Positions 1 to 9,623 of a stretch of DNA of 64,000 nucleotides are shown here, in pieces. Below the pieces are notes generated by a model. The model was not told the origin of the DNA and ran no database searches. It worked only from the letters and a program-made list of their open reading frames with translations. Both the position numbers and the translations under genes were made by a program. Every line of letters begins with the position of its first letter. Position 1 is the stretch's first letter. Origin of the DNA: Desulfobulbus sp. (GTDB lineage: Bacteria > Desulfobacterota > Desulfobulbia > Desulfobulbales > Desulfobulbaceae). The stretch is from contig JAITGO010000010.1 in assembly GCA_031280615.1 (NCBI GenBank), positions 1 through 64,000 on the forward strand, given 5' to 3'.

Positions 1-194
1 ACGTGTTTATCGAACGCCTCTGGCGCTCGCTCAAATACGAGAACGTGTACCTGAACGCCTACGAGACCGGCTCGGAAGCCCGTGCCGGCATCGGCAGATG
101 GATCGCCTTTTACAACCAGACTCGGCCGCACAGCAGGCTGGCCGGGACAACCCCGGAGCGCTACTACAACAACGCTCTGTTAAAGGCAGCATGA
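1..194 (+). CDS. IS3-family transposase OrfB, C-terminal fragment (cut by window edge)
   Basis: The reading frame is open from the left edge and ends at a TGA at 192-194, so only the last 64 or so residues are present. The motif FIERLWRSLKYENVYL followed by FYNQTRPHSRLAG and TPERYY is the typical end of the DDE integrase-type transposase (OrfB) of IS3-family elements. The final catalytic Glu is the E of FIERLW. Whether the element is intact to the left cannot be judged. A plausible right terminal repeat follows about 35 bases downstream, so the element probably ends near position 254. Confidence 0.85.
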   Translation, partial: VFIERLWRSLKYENVYLNAYETGSEARAGIGRWIAFYNQTRPHSRLAGTTPERYYNNALLKAA

Positions 195-229
195 TGAAAC
201 GAAAAACAAGCTAACAAAACCCTATTGAC

Positions 230-254
230 TGTCCGAACATTGGGGACCACCTCT
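230..254 (+). repeat. Probable right terminal inverted repeat of the IS3-family element
   Basis: The sequence TGTCCGAACATTGGGGACC followed by ACCTC resembles the terminal repeats of many IS3-family elements, which read inward as GAGGTGGTCCCCAATGTTCGGACA. It lies just after the transposase stop codon, where the right end is expected. The left end is outside the window, so pairing cannot be confirmed. Confidence 0.6.
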
Positions 255-302
255 ACAAATATGACCAGATTTGCTCAAGTTGCAACGGACCCCCCTGGAC
301 GC

Positions 303-335
303 AAAAAGCCCGCAATCCTTGTCGAATTGCGGGCT
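303..335 (-). terminator. Intrinsic terminator downstream of tRNA-Ser
   Basis: The stem AGCCCGCAAT/ATTGCGGGCT (10 bp) is followed on the minus strand by a T run. It lies about 35 bases past the 3' end of the minus-strand tRNA-Ser gene and fits its terminator. Confidence 0.75.
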
Positions 336-370
336 TAATGGGCATCTTCAGATGGTATAGGACAATGACA

Positions 371-460
371 TGGCGGAGAAGCAGGGATTCGAACCCTGGG
401 TGGGGTTGCCCCCACAACGGTTTTCGAGACCGTCCCGTTCAACCGCTCCGGCACTTCTCC
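371..460 (-). tRNA. tRNA-Ser(CGA)
   Basis: The minus strand folds as a class II tRNA. The acceptor arm is GGAGAAG/CTTCTCC, the T-arm is GGTTCGAATCC, and there is a long variable arm (GTGGGGGCAACCCCAC) typical of serine tRNA. The anticodon stem ACGGT/ACCGT encloses the loop CTCGAAA, giving anticodon CGA. Discriminator G and the CCA end are encoded. Confidence 0.95.
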
Positions 461-576
461 GCGCCGGGCTATTGATACCGTGTTCTGGCCGGAACGTCAA
501 CAGTTCTAGAGAGCTGTTGACTTTGCCCGGACCCATGGGTACAAAAGGGCAATGATTTTTTCACCAAGGAGCGGCC

Positions 577-1095
577 ATGCGTATTGACGGGTTGCACGCG
601 AAAATTGTCGGAGTTCTGTTTCTTTGTTGCTCCCTGCTGCTGTTGGGCGGCTGTGCCAAGATGTATGGCCTCAAGGAAGAACCCAAGATTTCCGTTGCCG
701 ACATCCGCATTCAGGAAGTCAAGGCGATGGAGGGCGTCTTCCTGATTAAATTGCGGGTGTTGAATCCCAACGATGTGCCTTTGGACATCCATGGCATCAA
801 CTGCGACCTGGAGATCAACGGCCGCCATTTTGCCAGCGGCATCGGCGACAGCAGTCAGACCGTGGCCGCCTTCGGCACCACTTTGGTACCGGTGCAGGTC
901 TACGCCTCGGTGCTGGACATGGTCGCCTCGGTGGCCGACCTGCTCCACACCGCCGGCAAGCTGCCCTCCAAGGACAAACCGGTACCGTACACGCTCAAAG
1001 GGGCGGTCCGCATCGGCATCCACGGCTTCACGAAGGATGTTCCCTTCAATTCCTCGGGCGAGTTGTCGCTGAAGGGACTGGCCCTGTCCCGGTGA
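577..1095 (+). CDS. LEA14-like (WHy domain) lipoprotein
   Basis: This 172-residue protein begins with a lipoprotein signal peptide: charged start, hydrophobic stretch, then the lipobox LLGGC with Cys near residue 26. The remainder matches the LEA type 2/WHy pattern, a single beta-sandwich with the segment FLIKLRVLNPNDVPLDIHGI followed by a VPVQV strand. Such proteins are usually anchored to the envelope and linked to desiccation or stress tolerance, but the exact role here is unknown. AAGGAG lies six bases before the ATG. The gene stands alone between tRNA-Ser and the AMMECR1 gene. Confidence 0.85.
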   Translation: MRIDGLHAKIVGVLFLCCSLLLLGGCAKMYGLKEEPKISVADIRIQEVKAMEGVFLIKLRVLNPNDVPLDIHGINCDLEINGRHFASGIGDSSQTVAAFGTTLVPVQVYASVLDMVASVADLLHTAGKLPSKDKPVPYTLKGAVRIGIHGFTKDVPFNSSGELSLKGLALSR

Positions 1096-1277
1096 GTCCG
1101 GCTTCGGGAGGCCGGAGCAGGGCGATGCTTTTTCCGGCTGCCCGGCCGTGTCTCCCGCCCCAGGCCTCCATCCGCCTCCGCACCCGGTTTTTTCGCCGCG
1201 CAACTGCCTGCCGTGCCACACTTCTGTCATAATTGTGTTGACAGGATCGACCGGTACAATAGAGTAGGTTCCCCTTT

Positions 1278-1898
1278 ATGACGGCATCCACGACACACGG
1301 ACAGGCAATGCTCACACCACGGCAGGGACAGATTCTCGTCCGCTTGGCGCGACAGCAGATCGAACGGCATCTGGGGCTGGCGCCGTCGCGGCCGGTTACC
1401 GACGACGACCTCGGCCAGCCGGAATTGCAACGGGAGCGGGGCGTGTTCGTCACCCTGCACAAACGCGAGGCCCTGCGCGGCTGCATCGGCAGCCTGAGCG
1501 GGGTAGAGTCCATTGTCGCCGGCGTTCGCCGGCATGCCCTCAATGCGGCCTTCCACGATGGCCGTTTCCAGCCGGTGACCGCGGCCGAGCTGGACGCGCT
1601 CGAGGTGGAAGTTTCGGTCCTCACCGTTCCCCGGCCCCTGGCCTACGAAAACGCCGACCAGCTGCTCCGCCTGCTGAAGCCGGAAATCGACGGCGTCATT
1701 GTCGAGGGACCCGGCGGTGCCGGGGCCACCTTCCTGCCCCAGGTGTGGCACCAGTTGCCCGGCCCGGAACAATTCCTCGGCCACCTCTGCCGCAAGGCCG
1801 GAATGGCGGAGGGGGCCTGGGGCTCGGGCCGGCTCGTCATTTCGACCTATCAAGTGCAATCCTTTGCGGAATCCCGCTCCGGCGGCCAGGCTACATGA
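1278..1898 (+). CDS. amrA: AMMECR1-domain protein (AmmeMemoRadiSam system protein A type)
   Basis: The 206-residue protein carries the AMMECR1 fold, including the family hallmark LRGCIGSL near residue 70 and a C-terminal WHQLPGPEQFLGHLC segment. In many bacteria this domain occurs with a MEMO protein (AmrB) and a radical SAM protein (AmrS). Neither is adjacent here; the next gene is a cysteine-cluster protein instead. The biochemical role of AMMECR1 is not established. The stop codon overlaps the ATG of the next gene (ATGA), so the two are probably translationally coupled. An internal Met at 1308 is an alternative start. Confidence 0.85.
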   Translation: MTASTTHGQAMLTPRQGQILVRLARQQIERHLGLAPSRPVTDDDLGQPELQRERGVFVTLHKREALRGCIGSLSGVESIVAGVRRHALNAAFHDGRFQPVTAAELDALEVEVSVLTVPRPLAYENADQLLRLLKPEIDGVIVEGPGGAGATFLPQVWHQLPGPEQFLGHLCRKAGMAEGAWGSGRLVISTYQVQSFAESRSGGQAT

Positions 1899-2512
1899 AA
1901 GAATTGTTTCTCCCGCCGGAACTCTCCTGTGAGATCGGCGAAATTTACCGCTCCATGGTCATTGTCTACGACGAGGTGGCCCAGGAAATATCCCTGACCT
2001 GCACGGGCTGTCCGGACAACTGCTGCGACTCCTATTTCCTCCATCACACTTACTGTGAATGGGCCTATCTGTGGGAGGGCATCCGAGCCTTGGATGACGA
2101 CCGGCTGGACCGGATCATGCAGCGGGCGCGCGACTACGTGGCCAAGAGCCGCCAGTCCATTGCCAGGGGCGAGCGGCCGCAGCTGATGTGCCCGCTCAAC
2201 GACTCCGGACTGTGCGGGCTCTACGAGCACCGGCTGATGATCTGCCGCACCCACGGCGTGCCCGCGACCCTGATCCGTCCGGACGGCCAGCCGCTCCGCT
2301 TTCCCGGCTGTTTCCGCTGCCAGGAGATCGTCACCGGCAGCTATCCGGCCGAGACCGACGCCCCGGCCATGGACCGAACCGTCCTCTACCAACGGCTGGC
2401 ACAGCTCGAGACCCGTTTCCTCGGCGATCGGCGCGGCTTCATGCCGAAAATCCGGCTGACCATCGCCGAAATGATTGTCAACGGTCCGCCCAAGGACATC
2501 AAATCCACCTGA
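1895..2512 (+). CDS. YkgJ-family cysteine cluster protein
   Basis: The 205-residue protein has clustered cysteines (TCTGCPDNCCDSYF near residue 35, MCPLNDSGLCGLYEHRLMICRTHG in the middle, FPGCFRC further on). This is the pattern of the YkgJ/Fe-S-cluster-containing family, thought to bind zinc or an iron-sulfur cluster; function is unknown. I chose the ATG at 1895 because it overlaps the AMMECR1 stop in an ATGA, although the frame stays open upstream to 1745. The Cys spacing starts well after this Met, so no domain is lost. Confidence 0.8.
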   Translation: MKELFLPPELSCEIGEIYRSMVIVYDEVAQEISLTCTGCPDNCCDSYFLHHTYCEWAYLWEGIRALDDDRLDRIMQRARDYVAKSRQSIARGERPQLMCPLNDSGLCGLYEHRLMICRTHGVPATLIRPDGQPLRFPGCFRCQEIVTGSYPAETDAPAMDRTVLYQRLAQLETRFLGDRRGFMPKIRLTIAEMIVNGPPKDIKST

Positions 2513-2536
2513 ACTTGAGCTTTTTTCCACGCATTC

Positions 2537-3511
2537 ATGGACACTACGGTACAACAGGCGCGCGACGCCATTCTTGCCGGCGGCCGGATCGACCGGCCCA
2601 CGGCCCTTCGTCTTTCGGACGGCAACCGGCAAGACCTGTGGCGGGCCGCCGACGAAATTCGCCGCCACTTCTGCGGCGATCGTTTCGATCTCTGCTCGAT
2701 CATCAATGCCAGGAGCGGCAACTGCACTGAAAATTGCCGTTTTTGCGCCCAATCGGCCCGGCACCGCACCGGCATCGACTCCTACGAGGCAGTGGCCGAG
2801 GCCGAGGTCCTGATCCAGGCCAAGGACAATGACGACCACGGCGTGCACCGCATCTCGCTGGTCACCAGCGGCCGCAGCCTGTCGCCGGACACCTTAGCCG
2901 AGCTGACCCGATTGTTCGGCCAGATCGCGGAGTCCTCCTCCATGCTGCTGTGCGCCTCGGCCGGTTTCCTTACCGAAGAGATCGCCGCCGGCCTGTATGC
3001 GGCCGGGGTGCGGCGCTACCACTGCAACCTGGAGGCGAGCCGGAACTACTTTCCCCAGGTCTGCACCACCCACACCTGGGCGGAGAAGGTCGAGACCTTG
3101 CGCCTGGCCCGCCGGACCGGGATGTCGCTCTGCTCCGGCGGCATCATCGGCATGGGCGAAGCCATGGAGGATCGGATCGACATGGCCTTTGAGCTACGCG
3201 AGCTGGAGGTGAAGTCGATTCCGGTCAACATCCTCACCGCCATCCCCGGAACCCCCCTGGCCGAACTGGTGCCGCTGGCGCTCGACGAGGTGCTGACCAC
3301 CGTGGCCCTGTTCCGCTGCATCAATCCGGATGCGGTGATCCGCATGGCCGGCGGCCGGCAGCAGCTGGGGCGCGAGCAGTACCGCTGCTTCGCCGCCGGG
3401 GCCAACGGCGCCATCGTCGGCAACTACCTGACCACCACCGGCTCGTCCATCGCCGAGGATCTCACCCGGATCTCGGCCCTGGGGTTCACTTTCGAGCGGC
3501 CGGCACCATGA
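2537..3511 (+). CDS. bioB: Biotin synthase
   Basis: The 324-residue protein is a radical SAM enzyme that inserts sulfur into dethiobiotin to make biotin. The radical SAM cysteine triad is in [16 protein letters not shown] (CxxxCxxC, near residue 60). Further conserved parts are [46 protein letters not shown] and [13 protein letters not shown], which carry the auxiliary cluster ligands. Length matches the anaerobe-type BioB. The 3' end overlaps bioA by four bases, so bioBA is a coupled pair. No bioF, bioC or bioD lies nearby. Confidence 0.96.
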   Translation: MDTTVQQARDAILAGGRIDRPTALRLSDGNRQDLWRAADEIRRHFCGDRFDLCSIINARSGNCTENCRFCAQSARHRTGIDSYEAVAEAEVLIQAKDNDDHGVHRISLVTSGRSLSPDTLAELTRLFGQIAESSSMLLCASAGFLTEEIAAGLYAAGVRRYHCNLEASRNYFPQVCTTHTWAEKVETLRLARRTGMSLCSGGIIGMGEAMEDRIDMAFELRELEVKSIPVNILTAIPGTPLAELVPLALDEVLTTVALFRCINPDAVIRMAGGRQQLGREQYRCFAAGANGAIVGNYLTTTGSSIAEDLTRISALGFTFERPAP

Positions 3512-4797
3512 GCCTCGACATCGACGGCCTGCTCGACTTCGACCGCGGCCACCTCTGGCACCCGTACACCTCGACCACCGGGCCGCTGCCCGTCTATCCG
3601 GCGGCTTCGGCCGCGGGCGCGCGCATCCGTCTCATGGACGGGCGGGAATTGATCGACGGCATGTCCTCCTGGTGGTGCGCCATCCACGGCTACAGCCATC
3701 CGACGCTGGTCCGGGCTTTGGCCGAACAGGCCGGACGCATGGCGCACGTCATGTTCGGCGGCCTCACCCACGAGCCGGCCGTGACCTTGTCGCGGCTGCT
3801 GGTCGAATTGGCACCGGCGCCGCTCGACAAGGTGTTTCTTTGCGATTCCGGTTCGGTGAGCGTCGAGGTGGCCTTGAAAATGGCCCTGCAGTATCAACAG
3901 GCCGTGGGCTGCCCCGAAAAATACCGGCTGGTGGCCCTGCGCGGCGGCTACCATGGCGACACCTTCCATGCCATGTCGGTCTGCGACCCGGTCACCGGCA
4001 TGCACACCCTGTTCGAGCGCTCCCTGCCGCGCCAGCTCTTCGCGCCCCGGCCCGAATGCCGGTTCGACGCGGCTTGGGACGGGAACGACCTGGCGGCCAT
4101 GGCCCGGCTGTTGGCCGACCGTCACCATGAGATCGCCGCGGTGATCGTCGAGCCCATCGTCCAGGGGGCCGGCGGCATGTGGTTCTATCACCCCGAATAC
4201 CTGCGAGGCCTCCGACGGCTGTGCGACCAACACCGGGTGCTGCTGATCTTCGATGAAGTCGCCACCGGGTTCGGGCGCACCGGCACGATGTTCGCCGCCG
4301 ACCACGCCGAGGTCGCGCCGGACATCATGTGCCTGGGCAAGGCCATTACCGGCGGCACCATGACCCTGGCCGCCACCCTGGCCACCACCGCCGTGGCCAC
4401 CGCCATCTCCGAGGCCGAACCGGGCGTGTTCATGCACGGCCCCACTTTCATGGGCAATCCTCTGGCCTGCGCCGTGGCCTGCGCCTCGATCCGACTGCTG
4501 CTGGATTCGCCCTGGCAGGAGCGGGTGGCCGCCATCGGCAGCCAGCTGCGGACGGAGCTGGAACCGGCCCGTGGCCTGGACACCGTGGCCGATGTCCGGG
4601 TGCTGGGCGCCATCGGTGTCATCGAAACCGCCCGGCCGGTGGACATGGCAGTCTTGCAGAAATTTTTCGTCGAGCAGGGGGTGTGGATCCGCCCCTTTGG
4701 CCGGCTGATCTACCTGATGCCGCCCTATATCATCGCGCCGGAGGACCTCAGTCGCCTGACCGGCGCCGCAGTCCGGGCGGCGGCCATGGTCGCCTGA
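3508..4797 (+). CDS. bioA: Adenosylmethionine-8-amino-7-oxononanoate aminotransferase
   Basis: This 429-residue class III PLP aminotransferase converts KAPA to DAPA in biotin synthesis, using SAM as the usual amino donor. Signature segments are LWHPYTS near the N-terminus, [51 protein letters not shown] and the PLP lysine in LGKAITGG. The gene begins inside the bioB stop (ATGA). The two-gene bio unit would convert KAPA to biotin together with a dethiobiotin synthetase encoded elsewhere. Confidence 0.96.
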   Translation: MSLDIDGLLDFDRGHLWHPYTSTTGPLPVYPAASAAGARIRLMDGRELIDGMSSWWCAIHGYSHPTLVRALAEQAGRMAHVMFGGLTHEPAVTLSRLLVELAPAPLDKVFLCDSGSVSVEVALKMALQYQQAVGCPEKYRLVALRGGYHGDTFHAMSVCDPVTGMHTLFERSLPRQLFAPRPECRFDAAWDGNDLAAMARLLADRHHEIAAVIVEPIVQGAGGMWFYHPEYLRGLRRLCDQHRVLLIFDEVATGFGRTGTMFAADHAEVAPDIMCLGKAITGGTMTLAATLATTAVATAISEAEPGVFMHGPTFMGNPLACAVACASIRLLLDSPWQERVAAIGSQLRTELEPARGLDTVADVRVLGAIGVIETARPVDMAVLQKFFVEQGVWIRPFGRLIYLMPPYIIAPEDLSRLTGAAVRAAAMVA

Positions 4798-4862
4798 AGC
4801 AGGCGTCCCGACTCCGTCCGCCTGAACGACAACCCCATCCCTGCCGCCCCGCCGGCTTTCCC

Positions 4863-6104
4863 ATGAAACGCGAACTGGTCAACAAGAGCGTGCTCCTGGT
4901 CCTGGTGCTTCTCATCTCGGGCCTATTTCTCGGCATGATCCGGCAATTCCTCATGCCGATCTTCATGGCCGGCATCTTTGCCGCCATTCTCAGCCCGGCG
5001 CACCGCTGGCTTGCCGGCAAGATCGGTGGCCGGGACAACCTGGCCTCGATTTTGGTCATCGTCGGCATCGTCTTGCTGGTGCTGATCCCGCTTTCGCTCC
5101 TGATCGGGGTGGTGGTCGCCCAGGCGATCAGCGTCAGCCAGTCGGTCAGCCCCTGGGTCCAGTCCTTTATCCACGAACCCACGGCCGTGACCGCCTATCT
5201 GGAGCATTTGCCCTATTATAAACAGATCCTGCCCTACCGCGCCCTGATCATCGAGAAGGCCGGACAGGCGGTGGGCAACCTGTCCACCTTCCTGATCAAC
5301 AGCCTCTCGGCGGTGACCATGCAGACGGTCAACGCGGTGTTCAGCAGCGTGATCATGCTCTACGTGATGTTCTATTTCCTGACCATGGGCGAGGTGCTGC
5401 TGACCAAGATCCTCTATTTCCTGCCGTTGCACGACCGCGACGAACGGCGTCTGCTGCACCGTTTCACCTCGGTGACCAAGGCCACTTTGAAAGGCACTCT
5501 GATCATCGGCGCCCTCCAGGGCGGCATCTGCGGCGTGGCCTTTGCCCTGGCCGGTATCCAAGGACCGGTCTTCTGGGGCACGGTGATGGCGGTGATGTCG
5601 ATCGTGCCCGCGTTCGGCACCGCCATCGTCTGGGTGCCGGCCTTGATCATCCTCGCCCTCAAGGGGGAACTGCTCGGGGTGGTCATTCTGGGCGTGCTGT
5701 GCGGCGCGGTGGCGGGCAATCTCGACAATGTCCTGCGGCCCCGCCTGGTCGGCAAAGACACCGAGATGCACGATTTGTTCGTGCTGTTCGGTACCCTGGG
5801 CGGCATCAGCCTGTTCGGCATCCTGGGCATCATCCTCGGCCCGATCGTCGCCGCCCTGTTCATCACCATCTGGGAAATCTACGGCAAGGCCTTCGAATCC
5901 TATTTGCCCGATGTCGGTCCTTTGTTCGGTGCCGGCCAGGGCGGGAGGCGACCGGAGGAACCGCCTGCCGGCCCGCTCGAGCCGCCGGTGCCCTCGGCAC
6001 CCGGTGCGGAACCGGCGGCGACGGTGGCCCCGCCGGAGCAGGATGCGCCGGCCAGTGGGGAAAACGATCGGAAAAGCGATGCAACAGGCGGGAATGTTGG
6101 TTGA
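4863..6104 (+). CDS. AI-2E family transporter (PerM/YdiK-like permease)
   Basis: The 413-residue integral membrane protein has two N-terminal hydrophobic helices (near residues 8-55), a third near 60-85, a soluble middle part, and further helices through about residue 340. This matches the AI-2E transporter family. The conserved end includes GNLDNVLRPRLVGK and LFGILGIILGPIVAALF. The last 55 or so residues are a Pro/Ala/Glu-rich hydrophilic tail. The ATG at 4863 precedes the first membrane helix; the open frame upstream overlaps bioA and is not used. Family members export varied substrates, so the cargo is not inferable. Confidence 0.88.
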   Translation: MKRELVNKSVLLVLVLLISGLFLGMIRQFLMPIFMAGIFAAILSPAHRWLAGKIGGRDNLASILVIVGIVLLVLIPLSLLIGVVVAQAISVSQSVSPWVQSFIHEPTAVTAYLEHLPYYKQILPYRALIIEKAGQAVGNLSTFLINSLSAVTMQTVNAVFSSVIMLYVMFYFLTMGEVLLTKILYFLPLHDRDERRLLHRFTSVTKATLKGTLIIGALQGGICGVAFALAGIQGPVFWGTVMAVMSIVPAFGTAIVWVPALIILALKGELLGVVILGVLCGAVAGNLDNVLRPRLVGKDTEMHDLFVLFGTLGGISLFGILGIILGPIVAALFITIWEIYGKAFESYLPDVGPLFGAGQGGRRPEEPPAGPLEPPVPSAPGAEPAATVAPPEQDAPASGENDRKSDATGGNVG

Positions 6105-6129
6105 ATTTCCCTCTGTTCTCCAGTACAAA
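6101..6129 (+). promoter_or_regulatory. Candidate sigma-70 promoter for citrate synthase
   Basis: TTGAAT (6101-6106) and TACAAA (6124-6129) are separated by 17 bases, about 100 bases before the citrate synthase start. The -35 overlaps the end of the upstream permease gene. This is a consensus match only. Confidence 0.4.
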
Positions 6130-6226
6130 GCAATACTCTTTTTCCCTTGGCGACGACGGGAAAGAAACGTGCCGATGATCCCGACTTTATTGATTCCAAC
6201 CTGAACAGCACAGGAGGGGTACTGCG

Positions 6227-7405
6227 ATGAGCGAAGCAACCCGGGTGAAGAATACCGGCCTGCGCGGGGTGACCGTGGCCGATTCCGCGATCAGTTTCAT
6301 TGACGGCGAAAAGGGGGTGTTGATTTACCGAGGATACCGGATCGAGGACCTGGCCGACCGCTCGTCGTTCATGGAAACGGTGTACCTGCTGCTGTTCGGC
6401 ATCCTGCCCACCGGCGAGCATCTGGAGGCCTTCACCCGCCAGGTCAAGGACCTGCGCCGAGTTCCCGGCTACGTGATCGACTCCATGCGCCACTGGCCCA
6501 AAAGCGCCCGGCCCATGGATGTGCTCCAGGCCTGCGTGCCCCTGCTGTCCATGGCCGAGGAGCATGGCGACACCATGGACAGGCAGGTCTGTCTCAACCG
6601 GTCCATTGCCCTGGTGGCCCAGATGCCGACCCTGGTGGCGGCTTGGCACCGTATCCGCAACGATCAACCGGTGCTCGATCCCGATCCCGATCTCGACCAT
6701 GCCGGCAACTTCCTCTGGATGCTCCAGGGGAAAAAAACCGATCCGGCCACGGCCAAGGACCTGGACGTCTGCCTGATCCTCCATGCCGACCACACCTTCA
6801 ACGCCTCCACCTTTGCCGCCCGCGAGGTGGTGTCCACCCGCGCCAGCCTTTATGCCGGGGTGGCCGCCGGCCTGGGCGCGCTTTCCGGCAGCCTGCACGG
6901 CGGCGCCAACGCCAAGGTGATGGAGATGCTGCTCAAGCTGGAAAACGAGCCGGATATCGAGGGCTGGGTCAGCGCCCGGCTGGCCGGGGGCGAACGGATC
7001 ATGGGCATGGGCCACGCCATTTACAAGACCGGCGATCCCCGGGCGGTCTACCTCAAACGGATGGGCCAGCGGCTGGGCGCCCAAACCGGCGGCAAATGGG
7101 CGGACATCTCCCGCAAGATCGAGGAAACCGCGTTGGCGATCTTCGCCGGCCTGGGCAAGAGCACCATCCTGCCCAACGTCGATTTCAACTCGGCGCCGGT
7201 CTACTACTTGATGGGCATTCCCACCGATCTCATGACCCCGATTTTCGCCATCTCCCGGGTGGCGGGCTGGTGCGCCCACATCATCGAGGAGCAGTTCGCC
7301 GACGTTCAGGGCAAGCCCGCCCTCTACCGGCCCCAGGCCCAGTATGTGGGCGAATACTGCGGCTTGATGGGATGCGAATACTCGCCGATGAGTACCCGGA
7401 AATAA
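6227..7405 (+). CDS. gltA: Citrate synthase
   Basis: This 392-residue enzyme condenses acetyl-CoA and oxaloacetate to citrate. Family landmarks are FIDGEKGVLIYRGYRIEDLA, the substrate-binding HADHTFNASTFAAR, SLHGGANAKVMEML, the catalytic His in IMGMGHAIYKTGDPRA and the catalytic Asp in NVDFNSAPVYYLMGIP. The length is close to the single-domain bacterial type. A strong AGGAGG lies eight bases before the ATG. The protein is of the Si-type fold; the sequence does not decide between citrate and 2-methylcitrate synthase activity. It converges with the HD-GYP gene. Confidence 0.94.
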   Translation: MSEATRVKNTGLRGVTVADSAISFIDGEKGVLIYRGYRIEDLADRSSFMETVYLLLFGILPTGEHLEAFTRQVKDLRRVPGYVIDSMRHWPKSARPMDVLQACVPLLSMAEEHGDTMDRQVCLNRSIALVAQMPTLVAAWHRIRNDQPVLDPDPDLDHAGNFLWMLQGKKTDPATAKDLDVCLILHADHTFNASTFAAREVVSTRASLYAGVAAGLGALSGSLHGGANAKVMEMLLKLENEPDIEGWVSARLAGGERIMGMGHAIYKTGDPRAVYLKRMGQRLGAQTGGKWADISRKIEETALAIFAGLGKSTILPNVDFNSAPVYYLMGIPTDLMTPIFAISRVAGWCAHIIEEQFADVQGKPALYRPQAQYVGEYCGLMGCEYSPMSTRK

Positions 7406-7436
7406 CCGGATCGCAGGACCCGCGCCGCTGCCGGCA

Positions 7437-9158
7437 TCACCAGGCGGCGGCGCTCAGGTCGACCTTTTTCTCGGCAATCAGTTTCAGGCAGGCATCGACG
7501 CTTGCAGGATGATAGAGAGTGCCCCGGCCGGCGCGGACTTCCGAAAGGGCGGTCTCCAGGCCGAGCGAGGGCCGGTAGGGCCGGTGCGAACTCATGGCTT
7601 CCACCACGTCGGCCACGGTCAGGATCTGGGATTCCAGCAGCAGATCCTTGGCGGTGAGCCCCTGGGGATACCCCGATCCGTCGAGGTGTTCGTGGTGCTG
7701 GTGGACGATGTCGGCCACCGGCCAGGGGAAGGGGATATCCTTGAGGATTTCGTAGCCCACCTCGGTATGGCACTTGATGATCGCCCGTTCCTGGGCCGAG
7801 AGGCGGGCCGGTTTGGCCAGGTATTCCGAGGGCAGGCTGATCTTGCCGATGTCGTGGAGCAGGGCGGCGAAATGCAGCCCCTCGATCCGATCCTCTGAAA
7901 GCCCGAGTTCGCGGGCAATGGCGCAGGCCAGCCGGTCGACCCGCATCTGGTGGCCGGCGGTGTAGGGATCGCGTTTTTCCGCGGCCAGGGCCAGCGACTT
8001 GACCGTTTCCTCCAGGCTGTTGTGAAGGGCGTCCCGACTCTTTTCCAAGGCCTCCAGCGCGTGCTTGCGCTCCGAAATATCGCGGGACACTCCCCGGTAT
8101 CCCAGCAGCGCGCCACTGTCGGCAAACACCGGCACCCCGTTTTTTTCGATCACCACGATCCGGCCGTCCCGGGTCTGGCAGACGGTCTCGAAGCCGCTGA
8201 ACGGCTGGCGCGAGTCGATCAGCTTCCGGAAGAGCCGGCTGGTCCGTTCCACCTCTTGGATGGCGATCAAATCCACCAGATGCTTGCCGATCAGCTCCTC
8301 GGGCGCAAACCCGAGCAGATCGCGCACCTTGGGGCTGCAATAGGTGTAGACCCCCTTGGCGTTGATCTCCCAAATCCAGTCGCTGGTGGTTTCGACCAGC
8401 GCGCGGAATCGTTCCCTGCTCTCCTCCAGGGCGGTCAGCAGCCGCTCCCGTTCCTCCCAGATGATGCGGCGGACCCGGTCGGCCAGGACCGTGTGGCGGA
8501 TCATGTAGAAGGCCAGAAAGGAAACCAGCAGCAGAATGACCGAGGCGATGGCGTTGAGCTGCTTGGCGATCAGGCCGATCTCGACATTGACGTCCTCGAT
8601 GTACATCCCGGTACCGACGACCCAGCCCCAGGGAGTAAATCCTCGCACGTACGAGAGTTTAGGTACGATTTTGCCGGGATCGTCCTGCCATTGGAAGCGG
8701 TAGTCGACATAGCCCGCCCCCTGGTTTTCGGCCACCTTGACGAACTCTTCCAGCAGATTCCTGTCCAGGGGATAGCGGACATCGGGCACGGTCTCGCCAC
8801 GGAGGTCGGGCCGGTAGGGGTGCATGACGATCAGCCCCTGCATGTCGTTGACCCAGAAGTAATCCTTGTTCACCGGGCCGTAGCGGATATCGCGGATGAT
8901 GCTCAAGGCGGTCTGCTGGGCCTGCTCCCGGCTCATGGTTCCAGCCCGCTCCATCCGTTCGTAGGAGGCGACCATGTCCCAGACCACGGTGTTCATCTCC
9001 CGCAGCATCTCCCGTTTTTTGGCCAGCAGATTCTCCTTGAAGGAAGGCAGGATGATGACGAAGGTGGCGGTAACGAACAGGACAACGGTGAGCAGGGCCG
9101 GCAGGGCGATCCTGATGGAAATGGCATGGGCGAATTTTCGTTTTTTGTCCTTTTCCAT
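7437..9158 (-). CDS. Cache-PAS-HD-GYP membrane c-di-GMP phosphodiesterase
   Basis: The 573-residue protein starts with a membrane helix (about 10-32), then an extracytoplasmic single-Cache domain (NKDYFWVNDMQGLIVMHPYRP, GWVVGTGMYIEDV). A second helix lies near 205-225, then a PAS domain (ERFRALVETTSDWIWEIN to GVSRDISERK), then an HD-GYP domain with HDIGK and HHEHLDGSGYP. HD-GYP proteins hydrolyse c-di-GMP, so this should couple a small-molecule signal to c-di-GMP breakdown. I took the Met at 9158 since it directly precedes the first helix. Mets at 9239 and 9290 are in frame but none has a clear ribosome site. Confidence 0.88.
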   Translation of the reverse strand: MEKDKKRKFAHAISIRIALPALLTVVLFVTATFVIILPSFKENLLAKKREMLREMNTVVWDMVASYERMERAGTMSREQAQQTALSIIRDIRYGPVNKDYFWVNDMQGLIVMHPYRPDLRGETVPDVRYPLDRNLLEEFVKVAENQGAGYVDYRFQWQDDPGKIVPKLSYVRGFTPWGWVVGTGMYIEDVNVEIGLIAKQLNAIASVILLLVSFLAFYMIRHTVLADRVRRIIWEERERLLTALEESRERFRALVETTSDWIWEINAKGVYTYCSPKVRDLLGFAPEELIGKHLVDLIAIQEVERTSRLFRKLIDSRQPFSGFETVCQTRDGRIVVIEKNGVPVFADSGALLGYRGVSRDISERKHALEALEKSRDALHNSLEETVKSLALAAEKRDPYTAGHQMRVDRLACAIARELGLSEDRIEGLHFAALLHDIGKISLPSEYLAKPARLSAQERAIIKCHTEVGYEILKDIPFPWPVADIVHQHHEHLDGSGYPQGLTAKDLLLESQILTVADVVEAMSSHRPYRPSLGLETALSEVRAGRGTLYHPASVDACLKLIAEKKVDLSAAAW

Positions 9159-9360
9159 GCTGGGCGCTCGGCAGAAAAGCGGGGCGATGCGGGCAAGAGG
9201 GCGGCTTCGGCTCGGGCGCCCTCTTTTTTCGTCAAACATAATGGTTAGCGGCCGGATCGGCAAGGTTTCCGACGGCCTCGGATTCGGCAAATCGTCGGTT
9301 TGGACGGACAGTCTTTGGCGGTGAGATTCGGCTTGACTTTCATGAATCGATCAAGTTCTG

Positions 9361-9528
9361 TTGCAAGCAGCTTTCAGGTTCCTTACGAGGATGAAAAGGG
9401 AACTCCGTGTAAATCGGAGACGGGCCCGCCGCTGTAACCGGGGACGATCGCCGCATAAAGGTCACTGGCCGAAAGGCTGGGAAGACGCGACGAAAGGACG
9501 AGCCGGGAGTCAGAAGACCTGCCTGCAA
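9361..9528 (+). promoter_or_regulatory. Cobalamin (B12) riboswitch
   Basis: The P1 arms TTGCA (9361) and TGCAA (9524-9528) enclose a typical cobalamin element. Visible parts are GGTTCCTTACGAGGATGAAAAGGGAAC, the segment GTAAATCGGAGACGGGCCCGCCGCTGTAACC, the B12-box region GGTCACTGGCCGAAAGGCTGGGAAG and the closing GAGTCAGAAGACCTGCC. It reads rightwards, away from the HD-GYP gene, and is followed 57 bases later by a strong terminator. The nearest gene on this strand (prkA) is about 650 bases away and has no known link to B12. Confidence 0.93.
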
Positions 9529-9585
9529 AGTGACGATCGCTCCCCGCGGATCAGGGAGACGGCGCCGATACGTGGATAAAAGGGC

Positions 9586-9623
9586 ATCCCCGGATCATTT
9601 TGAATGGTCCGGGGATTTTTTTT
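9586..9623 (+). terminator. Intrinsic terminator of the cobalamin riboswitch (expression platform)
   Basis: ATCCCCGGATCATT and AATGGTCCGGGGAT form a 14-bp stem (one G-U pair) with a three-base loop, followed by eight T residues. Its place 57 bases after the aptamer fits a B12-induced transcription attenuator. Confidence 0.88.

Noticed and set aside
1230..1258. Promoter TTGACA...TACAAT before the AMMECR1 gene
   Set aside because: The two boxes are only 11 bases apart, too close for sigma-70; no better pairing was seen.
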